Below are positions 1 to 11,076 of a DNA stretch of 64,000 nucleotides, piece by piece. Under the pieces are notes generated by a model, which searched no databases, was not told the DNA's origin, and saw only the letters and a list, made by a program, of their open reading frames with translations. Position numbers and translations under genes: made by a program. The number at the start of each line of letters is the position of its first letter. The stretch's first letter is position 1. Origin of the DNA: Cephalotrichum gorgonifer (taxonomy: Eukaryota > Ascomycota > Sordariomycetes > Microascales > Microascaceae); NCBI GenBank assembly GCA_900312665.1, contig ONZQ02000010.1:434001-498000 (forward strand). The letters are read 5' to 3'.

Positions 1-604
1 ACCATTAGCCTCCTGGTGACAGATTGATGGCGGTTACACAGCCCGGTTTTAGGGAAAGAGAATGTTTGCCCTCGGACGGGTCTTACCTTTCGTTTCGGAT
101 CGTTTCCCCAGGAGTAAATACGGCCGTATTCCTGTCCAGCCATGGTGTTGGACCAACGGGTGTGGATCATGGTGTCATTCTTCGTCCCCAGCTTGTAACA
201 CTCAACGTCAAGTCCAATATCCCGGAGGCAGTCTCTCTACTTGTTAGCTTTGATTCGCTTCGATCTCCGCAAATCATGACGCCGTTTAAGGACCCCGCCA
301 GCCTTAATCCATACCAATTGCTGCCATATTCGTGATGTGGGCTCTTGGTGTGTCGGAATTGCTCGAATCCTGGCTCACGATAAGCCCCTTCATGCCTATA
401 AGACGAGTCGTATTAGGTTCTAGTAAATTCTATAACCGTTCCAAATGATAATATGGGAACCCATGACACTAGTTTCGCATCTTTACCATATGATCCCATG
501 AAGGCGGCTAAAGCTGCGCCTGCAGGCCCTGTACCCACGATGAGGTAGTCGACCTGAATCTCAGTAGGCAACGAGCGGCACTCAACTCCATTTTGTTCCT
601 CCAT
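1..604 (-). CDS. Phenol 2-monooxygenase-like FAD hydroxylase (5' part, runs off left edge)
   Basis: Flavin aromatic hydroxylase of the phenol / 2,4-dichlorophenol monooxygenase type, which adds a hydroxyl to a phenolic ring using NADPH and O2. Seen: exons 604-487, 395-315, 232-87 and 12-1, all joining in frame over GT-AG introns. The start ATG at 604 is followed about 20 residues later by the FAD dinucleotide-binding motif VGTGPAGAAL, then DTPRAHITNMAA and YSWGNDPKRK, all typical of this family. Only about 120 residues are inside the window; the substrate-binding and thioredoxin-like C-terminal parts lie to the left. Its neighbour at 1385-3163 is another FAD hydroxylase on the same strand, which suggests a joint role in breakdown or tailoring of an aromatic compound (inference). 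No disruption is visible in the part present. Confidence 0.82.
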
Positions 605-1384
605 GTTCGCCGAATGAGACGTAGTAAACAAGTGTATGTAGGGGGTGGGGGTAGTAGTATGAGATAAGTAAGGGATGTGATGAACGAAGCCAACTTTGGT
701 GTAGGACTGTGATTTTGAAGGATCGTCGGCGATATTTCTATCATGTCCCTTTATCATCCCAATCTGAGACTGTACGATACCTTTCTTTAGGGCTCATACT
801 AATGCGAGAATGCAAGCTACCCCGCTCGAACAGGGTCGGTGTACTCCAACCAGGGTCGTATACTCAGCTACCTACCCCAACTCGGCTATTATATGTTCCC
901 CGACTGATCCGTAGCTAATCGGGTATTCCCCGCACGCCGCTAGTCCCGCGTACCCGGTTCTAGGAATGCGGGGAAAAGTGTCCTAAATTAGCTCGATGCA
1001 TAGGCTCGCCAAAAGTCGGATTTCACTTACCCGCAGATATTGGCCAAACCATTAAGTGGGTGGATTTAGGTAGCCAAACATACCTATGGTGGCGAAGGTA
1101 TTGCATCATGATATACACCTTATCTCCAAGATGAACATGCACTGTCCACCGTTGAGAGAGTCTCCTAGACCAGCCCGTAGGAATCACTGAACTGGTCCCC
1201 GCGAACCCTGAAAAGATCGCTCAAGTAGACAACATACTAGACTATTCGCCGTAGGACATGGGAACAGGAGGACAACGTTGAATCGAGCAAGCGAATCGTC
1301 CTTACATCTGAACATGCTCACCCGGGCAATTATCCTAGTTATTCAAGCAAGAAATATTCATTACATATCGAGAGAGCTAGCTAT
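605..1384. other. Intergenic, no gene seen
   Basis: This lies between the start of the phenol monooxygenase-like gene and the 3' end of the next FAD monooxygenase. The small open frames here show no family resemblance. It must contain the promoter of the left gene and the terminator of the right one. Confidence 0.6.
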
Positions 1385-3163
1385 CTACGAGCCGCCCGTA
1401 TTATGGGCCGACCCCCGAAGAGCCACCAACCATTCGTCAAACCTCCTTCCCGCATCAGCAAGAACATCGAACCCTAGTAGGCTCTTCTGATACTGGGCAT
1501 CACCCCAGTTGAATGAACAACTGCCTTGCCACTTCTCGAGAGGCAGTCCTGCCAACTCTCTATCACGCTCCCTCTGCTCGGGGCCGTCGGCCAAGTGGTA
1601 GAAATGACGGGTGTGAACTGCACCAGCGACATTGACTACTGTCCGCTTTTTGCGCAGATCTTCATACAAGCGGAGCAAACTGGCCAGACGAGCATTCTTC
1701 TCCGTCTGATTCGACGGCATCTCTGCGCCTTGAAATTTCTCCAGAAGCAAGCCCAGGATCGCACCATCCTCAACGGCCATAGCAGCCCCCTGGCCCTGGT
1801 ACGGAAGCGTGGGATGTGAAGCATCTCCCAATAAGGCGATCGTTCCCTGAATACACGTGGCGTGTTAATAACTGCCAGCGTCCAATAGTTAGCTTTCTGC
1901 CATACCTTCGTCCACTGGTCGAGCTCTTTGAAATGCAGGAGTTTCCATTTCAACGCTGTCTTCAGGCACGATATCATATCGCTTAAGCTAGATGAACGTT
2001 AGCGGCTATGTCGAGGAAATCAGAGGGATGGGGAAGGTCGAACATCGGATCCCATCCTTCAAAGTTGGCTGCCATTTCTTCCACGCTCCCTGACAAGGTG
2101 CGAACGCCGCTGGGGAGATCATCCGCTACTCTGTGACCATCGGTCAGCAACTCCAGCGCTGGAAAACAATTTTTCTTGAGGAACTGACAATAAAACTAAA
2201 TTATACTCCGAATGGTCCCTCAGGGGATAGAAAACGGCATGTCTGTTCTCTCCTAGCCATACTTGTATGTTGGACTTCTCCAGCAGCTCGTTCAATGTTT
2301 CGTTCTCGAGACCTTTCAGCTCGTCGCGTGTGAAAGTTCCGCGATATGCCAGGTCGCCCGTCTCCTCGGGTGGAAAGGGGTGCTCCAACACAACTTCACG
2401 GATTGGAGACCAGAGCCCTGTTCGCCAGTGTTAGATCTTAAACTCGTGATTTGATTTCCGGAGGTGGGATTCGGCGTGCCATCTGCTCCTATCACCACAT
2501 CTGCGAGGATGCGTCTTCCATCCTTCAACAACACCGTTTGAAGACCGTCAGTAGAAGATATGACGCCAGTCACCTCTGCGCTCGTCATCACATCCGCTCC
2601 GACAGCTAAGGTCTCCTCAAGCAGCGCTTTCTGGTAGTCGCCTCTGTGTATGGCTCTTGTTGACAGGATCAAGAGTATCAAGTTAGCGACCGCTTTCTTT
2701 TAGTGAAAGTTCATTTTGGTATGGACTTTCCCGGCCCGGTCTTACATCCACTGTGCTCCATACTCCGTCGTCATTCTATCCTTGAGGGGTTTCTCGGCAA
2801 GGATTTGACCATCCTTATATCTCCTCAAGGTGAAGTCCTGCACCTCATATCCACCGGCCTGCTTCAGCTTCTCGAGCAAGCCAAAGCGGGCCAGTACCCG
2901 GCAGGCGTTCGGTGGGATATGGATCCCTGCGCCGATGGTGAGGATTTCCGGTGTACGCTCAAGAACGGTTACCTGGAGGGGAGGGTTCGCTCGGCGACAT
3001 GCGATGGCACAAGCTAGGCCGCCTATGCCTGCCCCGACTATTGCTACATGGATACCGCCAGTTTCTAGGGGGTTCTAGTAAGAAAGGACTGGGTTAGTGT
3101 ATGGGGGCCAGTGGTGAGGGTCTGGTATACACTTGCGCCTGTTTCCGGTTCCCGAGAAGCCAT
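1385..3163 (-). CDS. Salicylate-hydroxylase-like FAD monooxygenase
   Basis: Class A flavoprotein monooxygenase that hydroxylates aromatic acids with NAD(P)H, probably cytosolic. Inferred exons on the minus strand: 3163-3131, 3074-2746, 2655-2480, 2417-2189, 2130-2044, 1987-1906 and 1846-1385. They total 1398 nt (465 residues) and stay in frame throughout. Motifs in order: the N-terminal Rossmann GxGxxG in VAIVGAGIGGLACA, the DG motif IGADGLWS (created by splicing), YPLRDHSEYNLVLL, the second FAD motif GDASHPTLPYQGQGAAMAVED, and an NWGD stretch near the C-terminus. Length and order fit fungal salicylate 1-monooxygenases. The third intron (2479-2418) needs a GC donor; the others are GT-AG with good branch points. 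It shares a 540-bp upstream region with the divergent fusion gene at 3704, suggesting co-regulation. The exact substrate cannot be read from sequence. Confidence 0.88.
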
Positions 3164-3703
3164 TGTAGAATGTCTGGTTTTCAGTTCTATCTTCCGGATG
3201 AGAAAGTTAAAGCTAGGAGAGTGGCTTACAGGTCCTCAGGAATGAATATTAAATTACGAATCGGATGCCGGTAAATGTTGACGGCAACACTTCTTGCGAT
3301 ATGCAGTGTATTTAGTCGCCTTTCGTCCGAACAGCTATTCCTAATGCGTCTTATTGGGGGGAAGGGGAAAGGTGGGTGGGGGAAGGGGGGGTTGTTTCTA
3401 CACCATTCGGTCTCCGGTCCAAGCCATAGCCCCTAGCGTATTATTCAATGATTCCAATTGATCATTATACGGCTTGCCTAGGTGGAGGTGAAGGCACGGA
3501 ACACACGGGTACCTACCCCATCTTCCGAAGGTATTATCCGATCTCCACCTAACTACCCCAGAGATTCCGACGTGAAAAATAGGGAATATTGGTCCTCCCA
3601 GGCTTGGCAGAATACATAGTTAGATTATCTTCCTTGTCCTTAGTCTGACGAGAGCCATGCTTTTGTGAAAAGTACCGCCTTGATACTCCAAGCAGCCAGA
3701 GTG
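3164..3703. promoter_or_regulatory. Shared divergent promoter region
   Basis: A 540-bp region separates the start codons of two divergently transcribed FAD monooxygenase genes (minus-strand start 3163, plus-strand start 3704). It holds a G-rich tract at about 3356-3388. I could not assign a specific transcription-factor site. A common promoter for both genes is inferred from geometry only. Confidence 0.5.
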
Positions 3704-6206
3704 ATGCCACCCTCAACGGAAGTGCATGCCTCAACTGGCCCACGCCACACGACGGCCAATTCAAAACGGGCTAATAATGGCATTCATGGGATTGATATTG
3801 TAGTTATCGGTGCCGGCATTGGTGGACTGACCGCAGCTATCTACCTCCGGCGCCAGGGGCACAGGGTGACTGTGCTGGAGAAGTGTCCTTCCGCAAAGGA
3901 CATCGACGACGTGGTACAACTGACGCCGAACTCGAATGGGTTACTAAGACGAATTGGGATATTTGCTGAGGATCATAATGGCAACTTGGTGGAAAGTGTG
4001 AGTTTAAAGAAAGTGACCAGGACCTGGGCCAGACTTGGAAACAGACCCGGGCGCGGAGACGAAATCCGCTGACTGCAATGTTACCCTAGACCACCGAATA
4101 TAGCGCAGACAATCAGATCCTACGGGATATCCACATGAAGGAGCCTAATAAGCTCTGGCAGAATCCCTACCACTTAATCCGCCGTGTTCCTCTGCACGAG
4201 GAACTACAATCACGCGCCACTTCTAATACAGGAGATGGCATACCTGTCAATATCAGGACTGGCAATTGCGTCGTTGGTGTAGATCCGGCCGCCGCCACTG
4301 TTACATTAGAGAACGGGGAGAGTATGCAGGGTGATGTTGTGATCGGTGCCGACGGTATACTTGTGGGTTTCATCTTCCATCCATCATTCGCTTCGCAGAG
4401 GCTGAAAGCGGATAACAAACGATGGATGCAAACACGAAGTACTAATATGGAAGATTCATATAGTCTCAAGCTCGCTCCCAACTTTCCCAGACCCACATCG
4501 ACGCGAAATCATATAAACAGAGCTTATTCCAATTCCGGGTTTCTCGCCAGGTGGCCGTGGATGATCCAACGACAAAAAGATATGCCGAGAGGAAGGGACA
4601 GATAATCACTTGGTACGGCCAGGACAGGCGTGTGGTTATGTATCCGTGCGATGCAAATAGGCAGCTCAGTTTCGTGTGCATTTATCCGAAGGAGAACGGC
4701 GAGACTGGTGACCCAAGCGGTGAGTGGTCCGATAGAGCACGGGGCTGGAATGGGCTAGAGACTTACGCCGATCAGAATGGAGTACCAAAACGAAGCAGGC
4801 GCGGCTACTCGAAGCGTATAAGGGTTTTGACCCCTCGCTTGTGAGACTCTTAAACAAGGCTGAGGTAGAGACCCTCTACGCCCGAGAGGTCCAGGACATG
4901 GATATGACCTCGAACTGGGTTAACGGCCGCGTGGCCCTTCTCGGTGACGCCGCCCATATGTTCCATCCAAGTGAGTGGTAGAGCTACTACAAAAGGATTG
5001 GCATGTTTTTTTTCTCATCAGATGTACAGGTCAGGATCAAGGGGCCGCCTGCGCCATGGAGGACGCTGTCGCCCTGGCGGTAGTCCTGCAACGAGATATC
5101 CCGGTGGTCGAGATCACAGAGCGGCTGCGCCTGTACGAAAGGATTCGCGAAGGGCGTGCTCACCGGCTACAGAAATACTCGCGGCTAGTAGGACAAGATC
5201 CTAGGGACCCAAAAATAGACCGTGAGTGATATATTCCCCAGCGACTTATTACTATGCTCATCAGTCATGCATAGTGGTCGAATACACAAACTACATTTTC
5301 GGGCACGATGAGTGGGACAACTCCACCAACATCTTCCGCAAATGGGATTGGGCCCGAAGACCGAACCTCTGCTGGAGGATGCCCGTCGGTTTCGGCCCTT
5401 TCCCAGGCCCCCGTCAAACGTTTGAAGGACGACCAAGGAATGGAACAAACTCCACATTTACCACTGCCTCGATCAAGCTTGAAACATCCCGCACTCTCCT
5501 CCAGAACCTCTTCCCATCGCCCTCGTTCCGGTTTAAGAGCCCTGGAACGGTCGCCTACGCGAGCTTCTCCCTGACAACCCTCAACAAGATGGAGTGGCTG
5601 GGCGGTTCCGGCTACAACCACCTCGGATTCTATATGCACGGCGTGCGGTACGTCAAACTCGACGGGGAGGTCCTGGACGGTACCTTCCTGGCAGTTTTGT
5701 TCGAGGATCTGGCGGACCCGATTATCAGCGGGCGGGAGGAGCTGGGCGTACCGAAGCTATACTGCTCGTTTGATCTGGGGCGGCACAGTCGGAGTTATCG
5801 GATGCAGATGGGGTGGCAGGGAGCCAAGTTCGGTAACCTCGCCCTCGAGGGCCTGACAGAGGTGGATCCGGGCGATAGCAAGGGGGTGATCGGCGGGGAG
5901 GACGACCAGGGTATCTTCGCATACAAGTATTCCCCGGCCGTGGGAGAGCGCGGCAAGGCCGACGCCGAGTATGCGACGTTCGTGCCGCATGCTGGGGAGT
6001 CGAAGATTGTTCCACGAAAAGTGCAGAGGGCCTACGAAGCGGAGACCGCCTCCGTGTCGTTCGATCCTCTGAATTGGGAGGCGCTCCCGACGTTGCACCA
6101 CATCGTCTCGAGGTTGGCTGAAATCCCCGTCTACAAGATCGTAGGCGCTAAGATTGTCGAGGGTGTTGGTGTGCCTGACTTTTCTAGTGCTAGGAGGATC
6201 GAATAG
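3704..6206 (+). CDS. FAD monooxygenase fused to acetoacetate-decarboxylase-like domain
   Basis: Two-domain protein. Exons 3704-3997, 4090-4362, 4464-4719, 4776-4970, 5030-5221 and 5275-6206 total 2142 nt (713 residues), all in frame over GT-AG introns. Residues about 30-400 are a salicylate-hydroxylase-like flavoprotein: VVIGAGIGGLTAAIYL, then VIGADGILSQAR (formed across an intron), then GRVALLGDAAHMFHP and GQDQGAACAMEDAV. From about residue 440 to the end is an acetoacetate-decarboxylase-like fold containing GSGYNHLGFYMHGV, EDLADPIISGREELGVPK and the bulk of the beta cone. The lysine in ELGVPK (about residue 564) matches the Schiff-base lysine of acetoacetate decarboxylase, but the next residue is Leu rather than the second Lys of the bacterial enzyme. 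The intron at 5222-5274 bridges the domains with a strong GTGAGT donor, so this is one gene and not two. A hydroxylation followed by decarboxylation or C-C cleavage is inferred. Start ATG 3704 is chosen over an upstream in-frame GTG. Confidence 0.85.
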
Positions 6207-7256
6207 CTTTACCTTCAGCGATGCCTATAAACTTTCATGGAATAACCTAGTCATTCCCAACTATTTTGCCGTTCATACCGTACGGTTATCTCTTGTTGTC
6301 TTGTAATGATATTGGGTCTGGGGAGAAAATGGGAAAAGGGAGACGACAAGAGCTCGCCTGCCTTTTCGATCGCTGAACGAGCCCAAGGAATGAGCCCAGC
6401 GCGCTCCTGGTTGGTCAGGCATTTGGAAACGCAGCGAGGCTTGGTAACTGGGAATAGCTCTCACGCTGCCAATCACTAGCCAGGGATTACCGACGGCGGG
6501 TGGTCACTACGGCTAGCTACAGGCACGGCCCGTTACACACGCATGGTCCATGCGGGGATGAAGAGCAGTCAGCCACCAAGGTACCAAGTCAGAAAGTGAG
6601 TCAACGGCGTATTCATGAAAGAGTATGCGTCTATGACGTTCATGACATGTCGCATTCGCGTCTCTGGATTCTCGTTGCTTTATCAAAGCTCTATCTTATT
6701 TGTCACTAAGATCCCCGAGAGCGAACTTGTCCATTTCCTCAGCTCAGCCCGTGCGAGGGTAGTGTTCCGGGGCCTGTGATGGTGGCGCAGGTGAGGATGG
6801 GCGTAATACGCCATACGATTAACGGAATGGAGTATGGTGGCCAGATAGAAGAACCCCCTGGGTATGAGCAGCCCGATTAATACGAAGGTAAAGCATATAG
6901 GATCCGAGTGGCCTATTATTAGCCAGGTCGAACGTAGTATAGCGTATTCAACCTTCCGTAATTCCCGAGTGACTACCCCACCGTTCCGATATTCCGTTCT
7001 CTCGCGATCCCGACGCCGCTACCCCAGGAATACCCGGATTTGCATTCAGTAGCACCGTGCTGATTGGCTACTAAGTAGTTAAGATTTAGGATTGTCGGCT
7101 GCCAGTTCAAAAAAATAAAAGGCCTGCTATAACTTATGGGTCCCAATTCGTGTTTAGAGAAAAGGGGCCTACACAGCTCTCTGGGTGTTTATCGACTGAT
7201 CTTGTTGTAGATTCACTTTCAACATTGAAATTTCCCTCTCAACGTACAAGAAGATT
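6207..7256. other. Intergenic, no gene seen
   Basis: This lies between the fusion gene and the first MFS carrier. Small open frames have no recognisable features. It contains the carrier's promoter near its right end. Confidence 0.6.
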
Positions 7257-9197
7257 ATGGAAGGTGGAAAGGCTCAGAAGGCGGAGACTGTGGGATGCCA
7301 CAACTCTGCTCGGGCTTCTGAAGGAGGGAACGGGTCTGCGTCTCCTGAACGACCCACGTCTATTTACGGCGAAGGACTAAGCTCTGCTTCCGGTAAAGAA
7401 GCTGCGCTGTCGACTCAAGAAGCAGAACCTTCTCTGCAGGCTATCCACCGCCGCATTTCGTACGCCACCGTGCCCCCAGCTCTGAGAGAGAAAATGTGGC
7501 CATCGATTGCTTACATTGGTGCGCAGACGAAAGGCCGACATGCGCCTGCTCCCGCTGGTCGTCCTACTGTATGCGCTCTCTCTGATTGACCGCACCAACT
7601 TGGCTGGCGCCAGGATTTCGGGCATAGACGCTGCTCTCGGCCTAAACTTGGGTAATCGATACTCTGTCGTCTGTAAGTAAAAGTCATCCCCCCCAAAGGA
7701 AGGAAATCCGGGCGTCTCTGGCTTCTAGCTAATATCCCCACGAAGTGAGCATCTTCTATATTGGATACGTCCTCTTTGAGCTGCCCAGCAATATCGTCCT
7801 CAAGAAGGCTGGTGCTCCTCTGTGGCTAAGCATCCTAGCTTTGCTCTTTGGGGTCATCACTCTGGGTATTGGATTTGCGAAGAACTACGCGACACTAGTT
7901 GCGTTGCGGATCCTGTTGGGAACCTTGGAGGCTGTGAGTACTTACGCACGCCACGAAGCATCACTAAATAGGCGTATGGCTAACTCGCAGCTCCAAGGGC
8001 CTTTTTCCAGGGTGCCTATATCTCATGGCTGCCTGGTACCCCCGATATGAGCTCCAGAAGCGGTATGGCCTCACTTCCTCAAGCCAGTGTAGACAGTCCA
8101 AAACTAAGCCATCCCAGCGTCGCCATCTTCTTCACCGGCGCAACATTGCTCTCCTCATTCGCAAATATACTCTCTTACGGCCTCACCCAAATCGCGGATG
8201 AGCCGGAGATCAACGGCTGGGAATACATATTCATTGTCCAGGGCGCCATCACCATCGGGATTGCCATCATCAACTTCATCTTCCTCCCCGAGTTCCCCGA
8301 GTCAAAACGTGGCAACAAATTCCTATCCGCTGACGAGAAGGAGGCGCTCGTATCCAGACTCATCTCTGAACGCGGTGACGCCGAGTCCGGTAAGGTCACC
8401 TGGAAGGTCGTGAAGGACGTTTGCTTGGCGTGGCATACGTGGACTGTGTGAGCACACCCGATCTCCCCGTCTACCTCTTAAAAGTAGAGTATCACTGAGA
8501 TATAATGACTGACTTCCGACAATTTGACACAGCGGCTTCGTGTATATCGGTGGCTCATGCTCGCTCTACAGCTTCCTCTTCTTCCTCCCGGTTATCCTCC
8601 GCAACAGCTTCGGTTTCACCACGGTTATGGCCTTCTGTCTGAGCGCTCCTCCAGCAGCGTTCTCAGTTTTCTACTCTCTTGCGATGTCATGGTTCGCCGA
8701 CAGGGTCCACCAGCGAGGCGTCTTCGTCATTTCAAACTCCGTCGTTGCTGTGGCTGGACTCGCCTTGACTGGATTCTTGAACCCACCCGCCGGCCGGTAC
8801 GTCGGTACGTTCCTAGGCATGGGTGGCTCCACGGCCCTGGTCTCCTCCGCTCTGGCTTGGGGACAGAACAACGTACGCCTCGACTCCAGGAGGAGTGTCC
8901 TCACTGTGACCCAGGCCGTGTTTGCGGCAATAGGGGGCATCTACTCCGCGCAGGTGTTCCGCCAACAGGTGAGTCATGAACGATGTATTCAGGGGTCGAG
9001 TCGTGCGAGTAGTTCTAACAGTGTCAAAAAAGGATGCGCCAGATTACACACCAGGTATCATAGCAACCGGTGCTCTTCTTCTTTTCAACGCCTTCCTTTC
9101 CATTCTGTCAGTGTACTTCCTACGACGCGAGAACCAGAAAGCCGACCGGGGCGAGATCATGATCGAGGAGAGTGTGGAGTTCAGGTACACCTTGTAG
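7257..9197 (+). CDS. MFS transporter, Dal5/Tna1-like (allantoate/nicotinate permease family)
   Basis: Plasma-membrane major facilitator of the anion:cation symporter group, which imports carboxylic acids and vitamins. Inferred exons: 7257-7459, 7527-7672, 7746-7933, 7998-8062, 8118-8447, 8533-8968 and 9033-9197, totalling 1533 nt (510 residues). Visible family marks are LSLIDRTNLAGARI in TM1, FYIGYVLFELPSNIVLKK in TM2, LRILLGTLEAGLFPG in TM4-5, WYPRYELQKR in the loop after TM5, the cytosolic middle loop FLSADEKEALVSRL, and GGSTALVSSALAWGQNN in a late helix. All twelve helices appear to be present. The N-terminal 60 residues are polar and low in complexity. The first intron (7460-7526) was placed by phase and branch point and is the least certain. 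Its position in a cluster of aromatic hydroxylases suggests uptake or export of an aromatic acid (inference). Confidence 0.85.
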
Positions 9198-11076
9198 GTG
9201 AACCAAGAGCAAGGGCATACCAGGTAGGAAACCCATACGAAGGCAAGGAGCAACGCCATCCAGCTGAGAGGTAGCACCTAGTGGGGCTGGTGAAGAACAG
9301 ATAGGGGCAGCACGGGGACCCCACGCTCTACTCCTATAGCGCTCAGCTTGAATGGATGAGCTATTACATTCATAGATCTCTAATCATGTGCCCCTGATAA
9401 CACTTACGACGCGAAAGTGATCTTACATCTGCCGGTGTTACAGCGCATGCTTATCTCGTCCTTCGGTGGGGAAATGGAACTATCCTCCAACAAAGACTGT
9501 GGGGGATTGCTACATTAGCTGTGGGCCATTTCGTACTTGGGGACAAGGTCGTTCGTCCAGGACGGTGTATGTCTATTCGGCAGTCAAGGGCAGAGATTGA
9601 CCTTTCTCGACGTTGAGTTCATGCGGCTTTCGCCAAAGTAGCGCTCCAACGGCCGACGATAATCGAACGCCAACGGGGCGGATCTTCATCATCTACGTTT
9701 CTGGTGCGAGTAGTAGAAGTTAGAGTGTGGAGCGGGAGATGACATCGGCAGAATGCTTGCAGCGTAGTCTAATACTTTTACTCATACTTATCAGAAGAGG
9801 CCACGCATGCCTGCCCGCTGTCCGGATAGGCCGGCCCACTCTGCTTGGGGTGTCAGTGATCTGCCGATGCGTGGCGTTTCACGCTAACATCTCGTGAACC
9901 TGGCGAGCGGAAGAGGACCACCGGCAACGAAACATATGGATTAGTATTAGAGAATGGGTCCCGACGGGACGGTGCTCCAGTGTTGTGATCCTGCATACAA
10001 GTATTGGTTTTCGGGATATTACCCTTGCTACTGGTGCGCACTTTCTCCAGAACTGTGGAGAGCGCATTGCGGGGGAGCTTGGGGTCCAATTCACCAACTC
10101 CCCAGCAGGCCAAAAATCCCTCTTAATGCTCCGCCTCTGACTCCACCATTCGCAAGGAAGTATCCAATCGAACTGCGGAGATTACCACTCTGGAGCCCTC
10201 GTGCTGTTTCCTCCGTGGAGCGCCTTTACCCAAACGAGAATAGTCAAGACCCCCACTCGAACAAAATTGCCACTCTCCCCAGGCGGAGGACATGATAATA
10301 GGGGCGACAGGGAAATGACCCATCCTTTCCCCGCGTACTACTCCCGTTTTCTCCATTTTTCCGTGCGGAGTATCCTCCAAGTGCCCCCGCTCCTTCGTAT
10401 TAGTGAAAATCTCATTACTCAGACACCATCCTCAACGAGGTCAAGCCTAGCTTGTTGGTTCCATTAGTTAGTGTTCCGATTGGACCCAGTTGCAACTAGA
10501 TATCTTGGAAGTACCCACTGTAGCTTCCATCGACGAATCACTGGAGGAGTAGTCGAGCGCCAAGTCGGGTGAATAGAGGTTACCATCCACCTGTTCCTGC
10601 TTGATCATCAGTCATCTTAGGTCCACATAGCGGTCTTTTGCATGTGTGAAGAGTTTGTTGCTCTTGCTGTTTGAGCGCGCGCCGTCATGTCAAGTGCTTA
10701 GCTTTAGTACAGTGCGATCGGATCCGGGCTACACATGCGGGAGCCGTTTTCGGCCAAGCACAAGCCGCGGGTCACCGCCTGACATCAACAGCCGAGACGC
10801 GGAGCCGGACCTCACTGTGGATACCAACCCCACTGCCAACACCTTGATCCCTCTTATTTTTTCTGGGGCAGGGGCAGGGGCGGACAGGAAATGTTGTGGG
10901 GAAGGGCGCCCGGATCAGCGTTAGGTCCAAATGGAATGCACATAAATGTGCTGCCGCCCTGGTCAATCAACCCTTTCTCCCCTTGACCTTGACCCCTTCT
11001 TCCTCGCCGTATCACCATTTTCACCATCGGTCCCGACCCGACGTCGCACATCACACCGATCGAAAGGGCGATCACC
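9198..11076. other. Intergenic, no gene seen
   Basis: About 1.9 kb lies between two MFS genes in the same orientation. I found no conserved motif or spliceable open frame. The last 100 bases before 11077 are pyrimidine-rich, as is common in promoters of filamentous ascomycetes. Confidence 0.55.

Noticed and set aside
5226..6206. Decarboxylase-like frame as a separate gene starting at 5226
   Set aside because: That frame's start is a TTG-type or chance codon inside an intron. A strong GTGAGT donor and an in-phase acceptor join it to the monooxygenase.
8524..8979. 151-codon open frame inside the first MFS gene
   Set aside because: Off-frame shadow; the true frame gives transmembrane helices continuous with neighbouring exons.
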